A stretch of 64,000 nucleotides of DNA from Alitta virens (Eukaryota; Annelida; Polychaeta; Phyllodocida; Nereididae): positions 11,295,026 to 11,359,025 of the forward strand of contig OW028581.1 of NCBI GenBank assembly GCA_932294295.1. The letters are read 5' to 3'. The notes below the pieces were generated by a model that saw nothing but the letters and a program-made list of their open reading frames with translations, was not told the origin of the DNA and searched no databases. A program made the translations under genes and the position numbers. Position 1 is the stretch's first letter. The number at the start of each line of letters is the position of its first letter. Of this stretch, positions 9,867 through 20,530 are shown in pieces.

Positions 9867-11045
9867 ATGCAAGCTGACAAGATGCCTCTTCCGCCAGTCG
9901 ACCTCGATGCCGTGCCTCCCTTGCAAGCCGATGCCCTTAGAGTGGTTGAATTCAACCGATTCATCAGCGAGGAGAGAACGGATCGGGCCATGACACGTGC
10001 AGTCTTAGAAAGACACCGAGAAGAGCGAGCCAGACAGCAGGAGATTAACAGCGAGCGACAGCAAGCGCACCATGCACGTCAACATGCTGAGGCGCTGGCC
10101 AAAAGAGTCCCCCACTGCGAAGGAAGCAGCCCAGGGACAGTGAGAGAATGGTTGCGGGAGGTGGACCTAACAATACCATATTCCGATATGACAGTGTACA
10201 TCACCACACTGTCAGCCCAAGGTGCTCTCCGCCGAGAACTAGAGCACTTTCTGGAGCAGCAGAGGAGCCGGAATCAGGTTACATGGGAGCAGTTGAGAGA
10301 TCACCTGCAGAAGGCATTTCTGTCGCCGCATCGACTGCGGCATGATGTAGATAAAATAAGACAGGGGGCATATGAGAATTCAGCCGCCTATGGACGTCGC
10401 TTCAGGGAATGTGCTGACCTGGCATACCCCGTCCTCGATGGGATCCGGAATCCTGATCAGCGAAGGCTCCTGCTGAAGGCCTATATGCGAGGATTGAGGG
10501 ACAGGCACATCGTGGAGAGGCTGGTGAAGGAAGGGAGGCCAGAGACCTCTTCTCAGGCCATGAACCTCGTCATCGCCTATGAGGCCGACGACTACCGGCT
10601 CCGACTTACCTTGGATGAAGGAACGACAGAGAGGGCTGAAGAACCCATGGAGGTAAGCACCCTGAAGACGAAGGCCGTGGAGGACAGCGCACTGGCCAAG
10701 GACCTGGCTGAAGTGAAGAGGCAGGTGAGCGGCCTAACACTTCATTTTACAAAGCTCATGGCCACTCTGGAGAAAGGGGATCGACCCCCGAGACAGAATG
10801 GCGGCCAGAGACAGAATGGCGGCCAGCGTGAGGATTATGGCCAAAGACGGAATGGCGGCCAGCGTGAGGATCGAAGACAAAGGGCTCCTCAGGAAGAGAA
10901 TCCCCAATTCACTTTTACGCCAGAGGGAGCGCCAGTCTGCCATTTTTGTAACAAGGAAGGGCACGTCCAGCGATTCTGCAGAGCAAGGCAGGCCTGCCAA
11001 CAACAGCGCCGAGGAGACTCCCCAATGCCGCAGGGGGGCCAATAG
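9867..11045 (+). CDS. gag: Gypsy-1 Gag
   Basis: This 392-codon structural protein would form the particle and package the RNA. It has an Arg/Glu-rich helical N-terminus (residues 30-75), a capsid-like central region of the retrotransposon gag type (about 90-240), a Lys/Glu stretch, and a Gln/Arg/Gly-rich repeated tract (about 300-340). A CCHC zinc knuckle, CHFCNKEGHVQRFC, sits at residues 358-371. The ATG at 9867 lies about 125 bases after the LTR and is the first in the frame. The stop TAG at 11043 overlaps the pol frame, which lies at -1. The frame is intact. Confidence 0.85.
   Translation: MQADKMPLPPVDLDAVPPLQADALRVVEFNRFISEERTDRAMTRAVLERHREERARQQEINSERQQAHHARQHAEALAKRVPHCEGSSPGTVREWLREVDLTIPYSDMTVYITTLSAQGALRRELEHFLEQQRSRNQVTWEQLRDHLQKAFLSPHRLRHDVDKIRQGAYENSAAYGRRFRECADLAYPVLDGIRNPDQRRLLLKAYMRGLRDRHIVERLVKEGRPETSSQAMNLVIAYEADDYRLRLTLDEGTTERAEEPMEVSTLKTKAVEDSALAKDLAEVKRQVSGLTLHFTKLMATLEKGDRPPRQNGGQRQNGGQREDYGQRRNGGQREDRRQRAPQEENPQFTFTPEGAPVCHFCNKEGHVQRFCRARQACQQQRRGDSPMPQGGQ
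11033..11039 (+). promoter_or_regulatory. Candidate -1 ribosomal frameshift heptamer, gag-pol
   Basis: G GGG GGC sits in the gag frame as X XXY YYZ, three bases before the gag stop. A one-base backward slip places ribosomes in the frame of the protease at 11042 onward. The fit to the rule is good, but all-G slippery sites are less common than A- or U-containing ones. No downstream pseudoknot was established. Confidence 0.5.
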
Positions 11046-12289
11046 GCGTCGCAGCGGTCGAGGAATGGGTATATGTAGGATTAGAATTCTATGGAACAGT
11101 ATTAGCTGCCCTCCTCGACACAGGTGCCTCCCGCACTGTGCTGCGGCGCCAAGAATATGAATTATTGTGTAAAAAGACTGGTAGAGTCCCATTGCTCAGA
11201 AAAGCAATGCAGTTGTGTGGTGTGACAGGGCATGACATCAAAGTCCTGGGCATGACAGAAATCGGGGAAGTAGAGTTAGGCAGCATCCCAGTCATCGTGG
11301 TAGAGGGCATTAGCAACCCCATGATCTTGGGCAGGGATGTGCTCAAGCAAGACGGTGCAAAGGTGGACTATGTCACTGGAATGCTGACCTGGAGAGGCCG
11401 CACATTGCCCCTGCAGCCTAGAAGACCCCCAATCTCCATTGATTCCCTAGGAGACAGACGACCACTGATGCAGAGCTCAGTCATCGAGCACTGCGTGGAG
11501 GAGAATGAAGACCTCTTTGCAGCCAAGGGCGAGCATCTGGGCTGCCACCCAGACATCCAGGTGCGCATTGAAACGGAGGGCCGACCCTTCAAGCGGCGTC
11601 CATACCGGCTTCCACTCAGCCGCCGCAATGCCCTGGACGCAAAACTGGATGACCTTCTCGCCCAAGGAATTATAGTGCCATCTTCATCACCATGGGCCTC
11701 CCCGGTAGTGCTGGTCGAAAAGAAAGACCCAACAGAGGGCCCACGTTTTTGTGTGGATTTCACCCAGTTGAACAAGGTGACTAAGAAGGACGCTTATCCT
11801 ATTCCCTTGATCCGGGATATTTTTGACCAGCTACAGGGTGCCACTATGTTTTCCACCCTCGATATGAAGTCTGGATTTCATCAGCTTCCCTTGCACCCAG
11901 AGGATCAAGAAAAGACTGCATTTGTTTGTCACAGAGGGCTATTCCATTGGACGCGTTTACCAATGGGCTTGTGTAACGCGTCCCAATTGTTCCAAAGGGC
12001 CATGGAGGTCGTTCTAAAGGGCCTAATCGGCAGTATCTGCATGCTGTACATCGACGACATCGTGGTGTACAGCGATACGGAAGAACAACACGTAGAACAT
12101 TTGCAAGTACTGTTCGACAGGCTTAGAACCTACAACCTCCACCTTAACCCCTCCAAATGTGTCTTTGGCCTCCGCGAGGTCAAACTTCTGGGCTTCATAG
12201 TCAGCGCCCAAGGACTGAGGGCCGATTCCGACAAGGCAGCAGCCATAGCCCGCATGACCTCTCCGGCAACCGTCAATGAAGTTTCCTAG
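11045..12289 (+). CDS. pol: Gypsy-1 Pol, part 1: protease and reverse transcriptase
   Basis: The frame is open from the gag overlap, so the ATG at 11138 is not the real start. The aspartic protease motif LLDTGAS lies at about 11111-11131. The RT follows, with SSPWASPVVLV near the fingers, FSTLDMKSGFHQL for motif A, and YIDD at 12047-12058 for motif C. It ends early at 12287: the expected FLG motif continues from 12292 in another frame, and the few residues usually found between are gone, so a small deletion near 12281 explains the break. The product would be Pol lacking RNase H and integrase. Confidence 0.85.
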   Translation, partial: GVAAVEEWVYVGLEFYGTVLAALLDTGASRTVLRRQEYELLCKKTGRVPLLRKAMQLCGVTGHDIKVLGMTEIGEVELGSIPVIVVEGISNPMILGRDVLKQDGAKVDYVTGMLTWRGRTLPLQPRRPPISIDSLGDRRPLMQSSVIEHCVEENEDLFAAKGEHLGCHPDIQVRIETEGRPFKRRPYRLPLSRRNALDAKLDDLLAQGIIVPSSSPWASPVVLVEKKDPTEGPRFCVDFTQLNKVTKKDAYPIPLIRDIFDQLQGATMFSTLDMKSGFHQLPLHPEDQEKTAFVCHRGLFHWTRLPMGLCNASQLFQRAMEVVLKGLIGSICMLYIDDIVVYSDTEEQHVEHLQVLFDRLRTYNLHLNPSKCVFGLREVKLLGFIVSAQGLRADSDKAAAIARMTSPATVNEVS

Positions 12290-12291
12290 GC

Positions 12292-13424
12292 ATGACTGGA
12301 TACTACCGGCAGTGCATCAAAGATTACGCCAAGATATCAGAGCCTCTGGTCGCCCTTACACGCAAGAGCACTAGATTCCAGTGGGAGCCCAGGCATCAGC
12401 TGGCTATTGACGTATTGAAGGCTGCCCTGACCAGTGACATAGTCATGGCCCACCCACAGACAGACAAGCCATACTTGTTGTACACCGATGCCTGTGATTA
12501 CGCCATAGGAGGTATTCTATGTCAGCCGGATGATCAGGGAGTGGAGAGGCCCATCGTCTATCTGTCAAAACAGCTGTCAGACACCCAGAGACGCTGGGCC
12601 ACCATAGAGAAGGAAGCGTACGCAGTGGTTTACGCATTAAAACAACTGCGCCCTTATCTGTGGGGAGCCCAATACAGGACCTTCACCGACCACAAGCCAC
12701 TCACCTCCCTGTTCACCAAGGACCTCAATAACACGAAGATCCAGCGTTGGGCTGTCCTCCTTGCAGAGTATGGCTGCAAGGTAGAATACCATAAGGGCAA
12801 GCTTAATATAAGGGCAGACATGCTGTCTCGCATACGCCAGGCGGAGCAGATCAGCACCTTCGATATAGACTTTTGGCGGTTGGGAGATCCCCCCGGCCCA
12901 GAGGTAGAGGACGAGCAGCCTCAAGAGTTATATGGACTTGACATGCAAGAGCTTGAGCGCCTGCAGAAAGCCATGCCAGAATGGACAGAGCACTTGGACG
13001 AAGACAGCGAAATAGAGGTGCTGCATGGGCTACTGTATTCTTTGAAAAGGCCGTATCAATACGCTCCCGACCATCCCAGACTGATTGTGCCAGCAACACT
13101 CAGGGCACAAGTCGTCAGCAGAGCGCACCTGGAAGTGGGACACATGTCTCATCTCAAGACTATGCGAAAACTCCAGGAGGCATTCGTCTGGCCAGGGATG
13201 AAGCGGGATGTGAGAGAACACATTAAAATGTGTCCCACATGCCTAGTCCACGCAAAACGCCAGCCTAGAGCACCCATGGGCGAGATGCCCATCGCTAAGT
13301 CCCCAATGCAAATTGTGGGAGCGGACTTGATTGGGCCCCTGGTCAGATCTCCTCAGGAAAACCAGTATATCCTGACTTTAATAGACCATTGCACTGGGTG
13401 GGCTGAGGCTTATCCCATAGCAGC
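12292..13424 (+). CDS. pol: Gypsy-1 Pol, part 2: RNase H and integrase N-terminal half
   Basis: The frame begins with the connection after RT (GYYRQ) and then RNase H, with YTDACDYAIGG as the first catalytic Asp region and FTDHKPL later. The H2C2 zinc domain of integrase follows (HLEVGHMSH ... CPTC, about 13120-13250), then the first catalytic Asp in GADLIGPL near 13320. Coding sequence stops at 13424, where a Harbinger-type element with a TAA duplication has entered; the frame read to 13470 lies in that insert. The remainder of the integrase lies at 16633-17770. Confidence 0.85.
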
Positions 13425-13427
13425 TAA

Positions 13428-13485
13428 AGCCCCTGTCACACGGGCCGGTTGTGCCGTAGTGAACCCGTAGTATTACGTAATAGTT
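13428..13485 (+). repeat. Left terminal inverted repeat, non-autonomous Harbinger
   Basis: A 58-bp arm that pairs with 16572-16629. It includes GTAGTGAACCCGTAGTATTA, also present near the left end of the coding Harbinger (about 38203-38222). Confidence 0.85.
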
Positions 13486-16400
13486 GCGGAAATCGCTACC
13501 CGGCTCGAAGCCGGCGGCCCCAATACGGCCACCCGTGGATACCCGTGGATACCCGTGGATACCCGTCAAGCACCCGTGGGACCCTTGGCCAAGCCGCGAA
13601 ACCCGGCCCCGGTAGCCGGTTGTACCATGCTTGCATGGCACAACCGTAGAAATCTCACGGGTGTAAAAAAAAAAAAAAAAAAACCGTGGAAGCCGACGGG
13701 TGGCCCGTAGAACCCGGCAGGTGGCCCGTAGAACCCGGCGGGTGGCCCGTAGAACCCGGCGAATTATTCGTCCCTAATTTCACCCCGGCGGCTTGTTGAG
13801 GGGTTCTACGGGTAACCCGCCGGCTTTCACGGGCAACCCGCCGGCTTTCACGTGTAACCCGCCGGCTTTCACGTGTAACCCGCCGGCTTTTTGGTACCAG
13901 CGTCAGCGTAGGCAGGGAGGTATATACTTTAAAAAGCTGCTGCTCCTCTAATATTAGTCCGATTTTCCTCAAATAAAGACTGAATGGCAGTATAGCTCAT
14001 ACTGATTCCATACGTATTTTCGGATTTAAAAAAACCCGAAAATTAAGCGAGATATTTGTCTGAGAAGGCAGTTGTCTTGCGGCGGCTGCTGCTCCATTTA
14101 TATTAATCCGATTCACGTCAAATCAGGACTGAATTGTAGTATAAATCATACTGATTCCATACGTGTTTTCGGATTGAAAATAGACCAAATATTAAGCGAG
14201 ATATTCGTCTGAGAAGGTAGCTAGGTTGGCGGAGGCAAACAGTGGTGCTCTCGCAGACGTCCGCGCCCTGACTCTATCAATGCAGAAGGGCTGAGCCCTT
14301 CTTTAAAAGGCTGCTGGTCCCCTAATATTAGTCCGATTTTCGTCAAATTAAAACTGTATTGTAGCATAGTTCATACTGATTCCATCATGTTTTCGGATTG
14401 AATTGGACCAAATATTAAGCGAGATATTCATCTGAGAATGCAGTTCTCTGGCGGCGGCCAGGTGCTCTGTGTATGGTCATGACTTGAATGGTGTGGTCAA
14501 TATTTTTGACCATGATATATATACATTGTTTGGATGAGCTTTATTGCAATTCATTTCTACTCATTCTGCCAACTGCCATGACCGTTATGTCAATTGCTAA
14601 TAGCATTTTGAATGATATAAAGAATGGGTGTAGAGAATACAGCAAATGCTCAATACATGTGTCAATTGCCTAATTGCCTAAATTGGGGTTCTTTGACCTG
14701 TCATTTCATAGTTTGTTCAAAGATGACACAGTAATATGACATTGTCTTGATTGTCATTCACAATTACAAAAAGATGTAATTGCTTTCATTAATTAAAAAC
14801 AATATATTGTATTGTAATTACCAGGCAATGATTATATTTGTATATTGGTATTTTTTTTATACATGTGAACATTCTTATCTTTTTGTGTATATTTTTGTAA
14901 AATTTAAATGTAATATTGATATTGTAATTAGTATTTGTGATTTGATCTGTGATTTTATTTGCTATTTTTTATGTACTTATATGGACCAAATATTAAGCTA
15001 GATATTCTATATTATATAATAAGCATATGAATCTATCTGTCTATCTAAACTATCTGTCTATCACATATTCGATTTTCGTCAAATAAAGACTGAATTATTC
15101 AGGGAAATGTGTAGAATTTATATATAATAGTTAAGGTGGGGAAAATTAATGGAGTAAACTAGGCACAAACAAGAATATTCTTATTAATAAAGTTAGTAAT
15201 ACCTCATAGAATATAGATATGTAGATAGACAGATAGTTATAAGATCTTCACCTAATAATATGTTACTATCAATAATTCATTAATTCATAATCAATAAAAA
15301 ACGAAAATAAAACAATGTTTGTTTGCTTGTTGCCAATAAAATTCCGACTTGATAAAGATGTCCATGGAGCCATAACAACTATCTATAGATAGATATACTC
15401 TAGTTTATATAAATTATCAATATTTCGTTGTTGTTTCTGAAAATAATCCAACTGAAATTAATATTGATATTGCACGTTCCATCCATGATCAAAACAATCT
15501 CCCTCTTTAATATGCATATTAAACAGGAATCAGTTGAAATTCAGAACTTCAATTAATGCTTGTGATCAATGATGAAAAAGCATGACTTACCCCATTCTTT
15601 GTATTATTCAAAATGTTAATAGCAATTGACATAACGGTCAATTCAGAATTTCAATTCATGCTTGTGATCAATGATTTCAATTTATGCTTGTGATCAATGA
15701 TGAAAAAGCATGACTTACCCCATTCTTTGTATTATTCAAAATGCTAATAGCAATTGACATAACGGTCAAGGCAGATTGCTATTACATATATAGGTTAATT
15801 GACTTTACAAAACCAAAGGAAAAGTCCTTCCCATTGGCCAGTTGGCAGAATGAGTAGAAATTAATTGCAATAAAGCTCATCCAGACAATGTATATATAAT
15901 GGTAAAAAATATTGAACACAATTTAAGTCATGAACATACACAGAGCACCTTGCTGCCTTCTCAGACGAATATCTCGCTTAATATTTGGTCTATTTTCAAT
16001 CCGAAAACACCTATGGAGTCAATATGAATTATACTACAATCCAGTGTTTATTTGACGAAAATCGGACTAATATTAGGGGAGCAGCAGCATTGATACAGTC
16101 CCGGCGCGGACGTCTGCGAGAGCACCACTGTTTGCCTCCGCAAACCTAGCTACCTTCTCAGACGAATAACTCGCTTAATATTTGGTATATTTTCGATCCG
16201 AAAACAGGTATGGAATCATTATAAACTATACTACAATTTTAGTTCTTATTTAACGAAAATCGGACTAATATTAGGGGAGCAGCAGCCTTTTAAAGTATAC
16301 TCCTGGAAGCTACGAGTTACTCCTACTACTCGCCTGCTTACTCCTACAACTCGGCGAGTAACACGTAGAACCCGCCGAGTAACCCGTAGAACCCGCCGAG

Positions 16401-16571
16401 TAACCCGTAGAACCCGCCGAGGCACCCGTAGAACCCGCCGAGGCACCCGTGGAAGCCGGCGGGTATCCCGGCGGGTTACCCGTAGCACCCGGCGGGTAAC
16501 CCGGCGGGTGCTGCCCCGCCCCTTTTTGCTGCCAGAACCGGTCGCCAAACCGGCGGAAAGAGCTGTTACAT

Positions 16572-16629
16572 AACTATTACGTAATACTACGGGTTCACTA
16601 CGGCACAACCGGCCCGTGTGACAGGGGCT
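16572..16629 (-). repeat. Right terminal inverted repeat, non-autonomous Harbinger
   Basis: The inverse of 13428-13485 with no mismatch over 58 bases as read by eye. The TAA at 16630-16632 restarts the integrase frame. Confidence 0.85.
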
Positions 16630-16632
16630 TAA

Positions 16633-17770
16633 GACCAGCCAAAATGTGTGGTCTAAGCTAACCAGGGAATTCTTCCCCAGGCATGGCTATCCGGATGTAC
16701 TGATCACTGACCAGGGACTCGAATTCAATGCCCTAGCACTGAAGGATTATTTGAGGGAGGTAGGAGTGGAACACAGGCGCACAACAGGGTACAACCCCCA
16801 GGCAAACGGCAAATGCGAGAGGTTCAACGGCACTCTCAAGCAGATCTTGCGTAGCTTGATCAACAATGCCAGAGACGCCTGGGAGGATCAACTTGGTCCA
16901 GCCCTGTTGGCCTATAACACCGCGGTTTCAGACACCACGCATCACACTCCCTATTTCCTTCATTATGGCCGCCGTCCTCGGATTCCTATTTCCAGATTGC
17001 TGCAAGAGGAGCCTCCTCTTGATGGCCGACTACAGCACCTCGCAGATGCTCTTAGGGCAGCAGCCCAGGCAACTGAGCAATCCAGGAAATATAACCGGGC
17101 CCGGCTAGCCAGACAAGCAACACAAGGAGACATTAAGGTGGGGGACTGTGTCATTCTGAAAGCACCTGAGCCAATGACTATGACGAGCAAATGGGACCCA
17201 CAGTGGACGGTCACCAAAGTGAGACAAAAAGTCATTTGGGTTGTGCACCAGCAGACAGGACGCCAGAAGACCGTAAACATTAATAAGGTTAGACTGGTGG
17301 ACCCAAACGTTGCTTGGGATGAGATAAATCCACGACCAATCAGGCGCCCCAATCAACTGTCACGCAAGATAGACCCCAACTGGACACGCCTCCAGCAACG
17401 CCCCACAACCACGAAAGTGACCACTGGGCAGCCTAGACGGATGACGGGCAAGCGCAGGCGCACTGAGGAGGGCTCAGGAGCCCCTCATAAGCAGCAGCAC
17501 ACAGAGGAGCAGTCAGTCAGGCCTTCAGACACCAGAAGCGCAACTACACCTCCTGTCCTCGAGCAGCCACCCGCTACTCTACGTCAGCCAGCTGTAAAAC
17601 GGACCCCTGACCCTCTGCTGCTTCCTGCCAGCAAGCGCCATCGTACCTTCCTGCCGAGAGCCGTGAAGCGACACCTATTGCAAGACTCTTACGTGCCTTC
17701 CACAGCAGAACAGAAGAGAGCCCGACTGGAGGTCATTGCCTCAGTAGCATCACTATTAAGATGCAGGTAA
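16633..17770 (+). CDS. pol: Gypsy-1 Pol, part 3: integrase C-terminal half
   Basis: This is the rest of the integrase core: the second catalytic Asp in ITDQGLEFNA (near 16702) and the catalytic Glu in NGKCERFNGTL (near 16810). A C-terminal domain follows (GDCVILKAPEP, then a VNINKVRLVDP strand) and a long basic, Pro/Arg-rich tail from about residue 240. The frame matches the upstream half at 13424, so the only damage at this join is the inserted element. The ATG at 16646 is internal. The end overlaps the env-like start at 17761 by ten bases in another frame, a compact arrangement seen in errantivirus-type elements. Confidence 0.85.
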
Positions 17771-18027
17771 GCAGCCTCGTGGCATGGTTGGCACTGGTCA
17801 CCGCAGCCATGGCCATTGACAATGAGTCTATTAGAGTCACGACACTGCCAGATGGACTCAGTATAACTGGGGGAGACACACTCCACCAGACAATTGCAAC
17901 CTGGAACATTTATGTGACCCTGGATCCGCCACCCTACCCACAGGATTTGGCTAATAGAGTGGCAGCCCTCAACATTTCATTTACAGCCCTCAAGGCCCTG
18001 AGCAGAACAGGCGTAACATTTCACTGA
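17761..18027 (+). pseudogene. env: Gypsy-1 env-like gene, N-terminal piece
   Basis: It opens with a hydrophobic signal-peptide-like segment (residues about 4-20, SLVAWLALVTAAMAI) and continues as a short ectodomain with NIS as a possible glycosylation site. It stops at 18025. The next piece begins at 18039, so the env coding region is broken here. The start codon context ATGCAGGTAAG also resembles a splice donor, which may be chance. Read alone it would be a short secreted fragment. Confidence 0.6.
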
Positions 18028-18038
18028 GTGCTCAGGAA

Positions 18039-18848
18039 ATGCGCCGTGACCACTTGCTGGCCATACTGGAACGAGGAGCCAAGAGAAGCAGGATGCGTCG
18101 AGGCCTATTTGACTTGGGTGGCTCTGTCCTACACACCCTCTTTGGCGTGGCTACTACAGCACAGTTGGAACGCTTCAATTCAGCACTGAAGGAAGTAGCC
18201 GGCCAGCAGACAGCTATCGTACATGCTCACAATTCGCTGGCGACCATAGTCAACCAGACAAGGTCTTATGTCAGAGAGCTGGCCTACAAGCAGCAGAAAA
18301 TGTCCACATACCTGCTCAAGCTCAACGCCGCCCTCACAGACTATGAGAGCGTCTTTAGAGAGCACGCTCAAAGGATTGGCCGGATGGAACTGATATCGGA
18401 CCTCAACAACTTTCTGGACATACTGGACCTCGCCGCCAGCCGATATGAGACTTTGTTAAATCTGTTTCATCGCCAGAGAGCCGAGCTGGAGAGTGGAAGA
18501 TTGACCAGAGATCTACTGCCGTCACTGCAGCTGCAAGAAATTATACAAGAGGCATCATTAAAACATGGAGTGGTGAGCAACCTAGAATGGTATTATTCCT
18601 ATATCTCTGTATTTCCGCTCTGGCCATCGTCTAACAGCCTTCTTTACCGCATAGAACTACCCCTAGTCGCTAACAGACCTTATTTACTTTATAATGTTTT
18701 ATCTCACCCAGTCCCCATTGATAACTCAACGTTCAGCATCCAGATTGAGTTAGAGCCTGCTTATGCCCTGGATACCGTGTCTGGCAACCTATTTATACCG
18801 CAGAAATGTCTTGGGCACCAGCCAACCGTTTGTCAGACCGGCCCATAG
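18039..18848 (+). pseudogene. env: Gypsy-1 env-like gene, fusion-protein middle piece
   Basis: This is the core of the envelope-like protein. A basic furin-type site, RSRMRR, at about residues 17-22 is followed by a GLFDLGG stretch and then LFGVATT. That arrangement is known from the Env proteins of gypsy/errantiviruses and the baculovirus F family. A long helical, coiled-coil-like region follows (about 40-170), with NQT as a possible glycosylation site. The frame ends at 18846, and the distal part is at 18960-19613. Loss of continuity means no complete envelope protein is made. Family assignment rests on layout and motif only. Confidence 0.65.
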
Positions 18849-18959
18849 TACGGTCCCCAGTTAAAGCAGTGCGCCCGAGGGTTATTAACCAATAGAATAG
18901 ACCTCGTTAAGTTATGCAAGGCCAAGATATCCCCATATGATGGAAGCCCCTTATTAACC

Positions 18960-19613
18960 TTGATCACCCTGAATCAGTATGCTCTGGCTTCACAGGGAGA
19001 GACCCTGGTGGTAAGATGCCCTGGCCAGGCAGAAGCCCCCCTGACTCTCTCTAGAGGCTCATATAACATCACTTGTCTAAGAGCATGCACCATCACTGGA
19101 AATGGATGGTCTATTACGTGCATAGCTAAGCTGTATTTATCAAAACACTACGTAATGCCCCAAGTGACTGTCACGTCACATTTTAAATTCTCAACCACCT
19201 TAAATATGGCATCAATCACAAACGCCATGCCACACTTGGACCTGGGAAGGCCCCTTCCAGAGATGGAGATCGGCATTAGTACACTGCTGTCCCCCTCTCC
19301 GCTGGCCGAGAAATCAGCTAAGAAATGGTCCTTCCCATTTTCCATATTAACATTGATAAACTTTGCTTTTGTCGCATTTGTATGGGCAGTCTTGGGTCTG
19401 GCATATTTACGCTGGAAGCGGTTCAGGACCCGCATGGGGCAATCCATGAAGGCTCATCTTGAAGCCTCCGATGGAAGCCATGAGGCTCTGCCGCTCGCTC
19501 CACCACCTCAAGCAGGGGGCCACTACCCCACAGCACCGCCCAGAACTAGTATCTGGCCGGAATTGCCTAGCTTGTCTGACTGTGGAGGTGCCAGGACTCA
19601 GAATGCTCAGTAA
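18960..19613 (+). pseudogene. env: Gypsy-1 env-like gene, C-terminal piece with membrane anchor
   Basis: The distal ectodomain has several Cys residues. One transmembrane helix follows at residues about 125-150 (FSILTLINFAFVAFVWAVLG), then a basic stop-transfer segment (RWKRFRTRMG) and a cytoplasmic tail of about 60 residues rich in Pro. This is the topology expected of an LTR-element envelope. It is out of frame with the piece ending at 18848, and the 110 bases between read as Env-like only with shifts. Confidence 0.6.
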
Positions 19614-20530
19614 AGGAATCTAGACGCTGTGCTGCCCATTCTCTTACTATGTTCCTATTTTTCCCTCTTTTACCCCACATTTTCCAACAAAATACCATTT
19701 TAGCACTGCTCAGCACTGCCCAACCACCAAGTGCCTTGTTATGTATATGTATATTTTATACAGTCATCTGAAACCACAAGTGTCTTGTTTTTACAAACAC
19801 ACAGGTGGTCCTACAACACTGTGTAATACAAATTTCCTTTTAAATGCATTCTGTAAATTGCTTAGGGCACTAGTGCTGTCCATTAATAACATGTATTGCC
19901 AAAATTGTATTGTATCTTTCCTGGGAGAGGCTTGCCCCACACGCAAATTATTGCTGTGGTAAAAGTGCAGGCGTCCCCATTTTACCATGACCATGTATTT
20001 TTAGACCACCTGGATCATCGATCCATGTTGGTCACACATTTTAGGCACAAGTGGGTGTCTAGAAATCCCTCCAAAGTTACGTCAGTAGCATGACCTGCTC
20101 ACTGACATCTAGGGCCAAATGATTGTTGAATCCTTTGCGCCCATATATGTAACTTACATTTTACTAGTATACATGTTTCTTCTCAGTTGTTGGCACTAGG
20201 CCTAGGTATACAAAATTACAAAAAAAACTTTTACTTTGTGTCCTAGGTGGCATGTTTCCAGGCATTAATAGTTAATTGTCTTAGCTTTTGCATTTTATTT
20301 GAGCTTTAGAATTGTTTACTATGTCGTGTGTGCATAGCTGTGCGTTGTATCCATCAGCCGTATTTCGCTCAGTAAAGAGCCGCAACATAGGGCTGCGCAG
20401 CAGCACACCCCTCAGCGCTACATGCTTTGTTATTATCCATTGTTTTGGTGAACTTTTACTCCTCGTTTATGATATAACTGGACGCCCAGTGCTATTATGT
20501 ATCACTGGCCTACATTAAGGGGGGGAGTAA
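19614..20530 (+). other. Gypsy-1 3' untranslated region with polypurine tract
   Basis: No gene is supported. The last bases before the 3' LTR, AAGGGGGGGAGTAA at about 20517-20530, form the polypurine tract that primes plus-strand synthesis. Confidence 0.7.

Larger units (their letters stand above)
13428..16629. mobile_element. Non-autonomous PIF/Harbinger element inside Gypsy-1
   Basis: The two ends are perfect 58-bp inverted repeats starting AGCCCCTGTCACACGGG, flanked by TAA on each side (13425-13427 and 16630-16632), the usual three-base Harbinger target. No transposase is encoded. Beneath the ends lie GC-rich subterminal repeats of the kind CCCGTAGAACCCGCCG (about 13690-13890 and 16350-16510). 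An AT-rich core carries imperfect inverted copies of an AATATTAGTCCGATTTT block (left near 13950, 14100, 14325; right near 16060 and 16265). The ends match the coding Harbinger at 38176, which is the likely mobilising family. Confidence 0.9.

Noticed and set aside
10734..11192. Minus-strand frame opposite gag and protease
   Set aside because: Shadow of the coding strand; no domain.
13655..13972. Arg/Val/Thr-rich repeat protein
   Set aside because: It is a translation of the GC-rich subterminal repeats of the Harbinger passenger; the mirror frame at 16246-16608 shows the same effect.
19148..19447. Minus-strand 99-codon frame in env
   Set aside because: Shadow of the env-like coding region.
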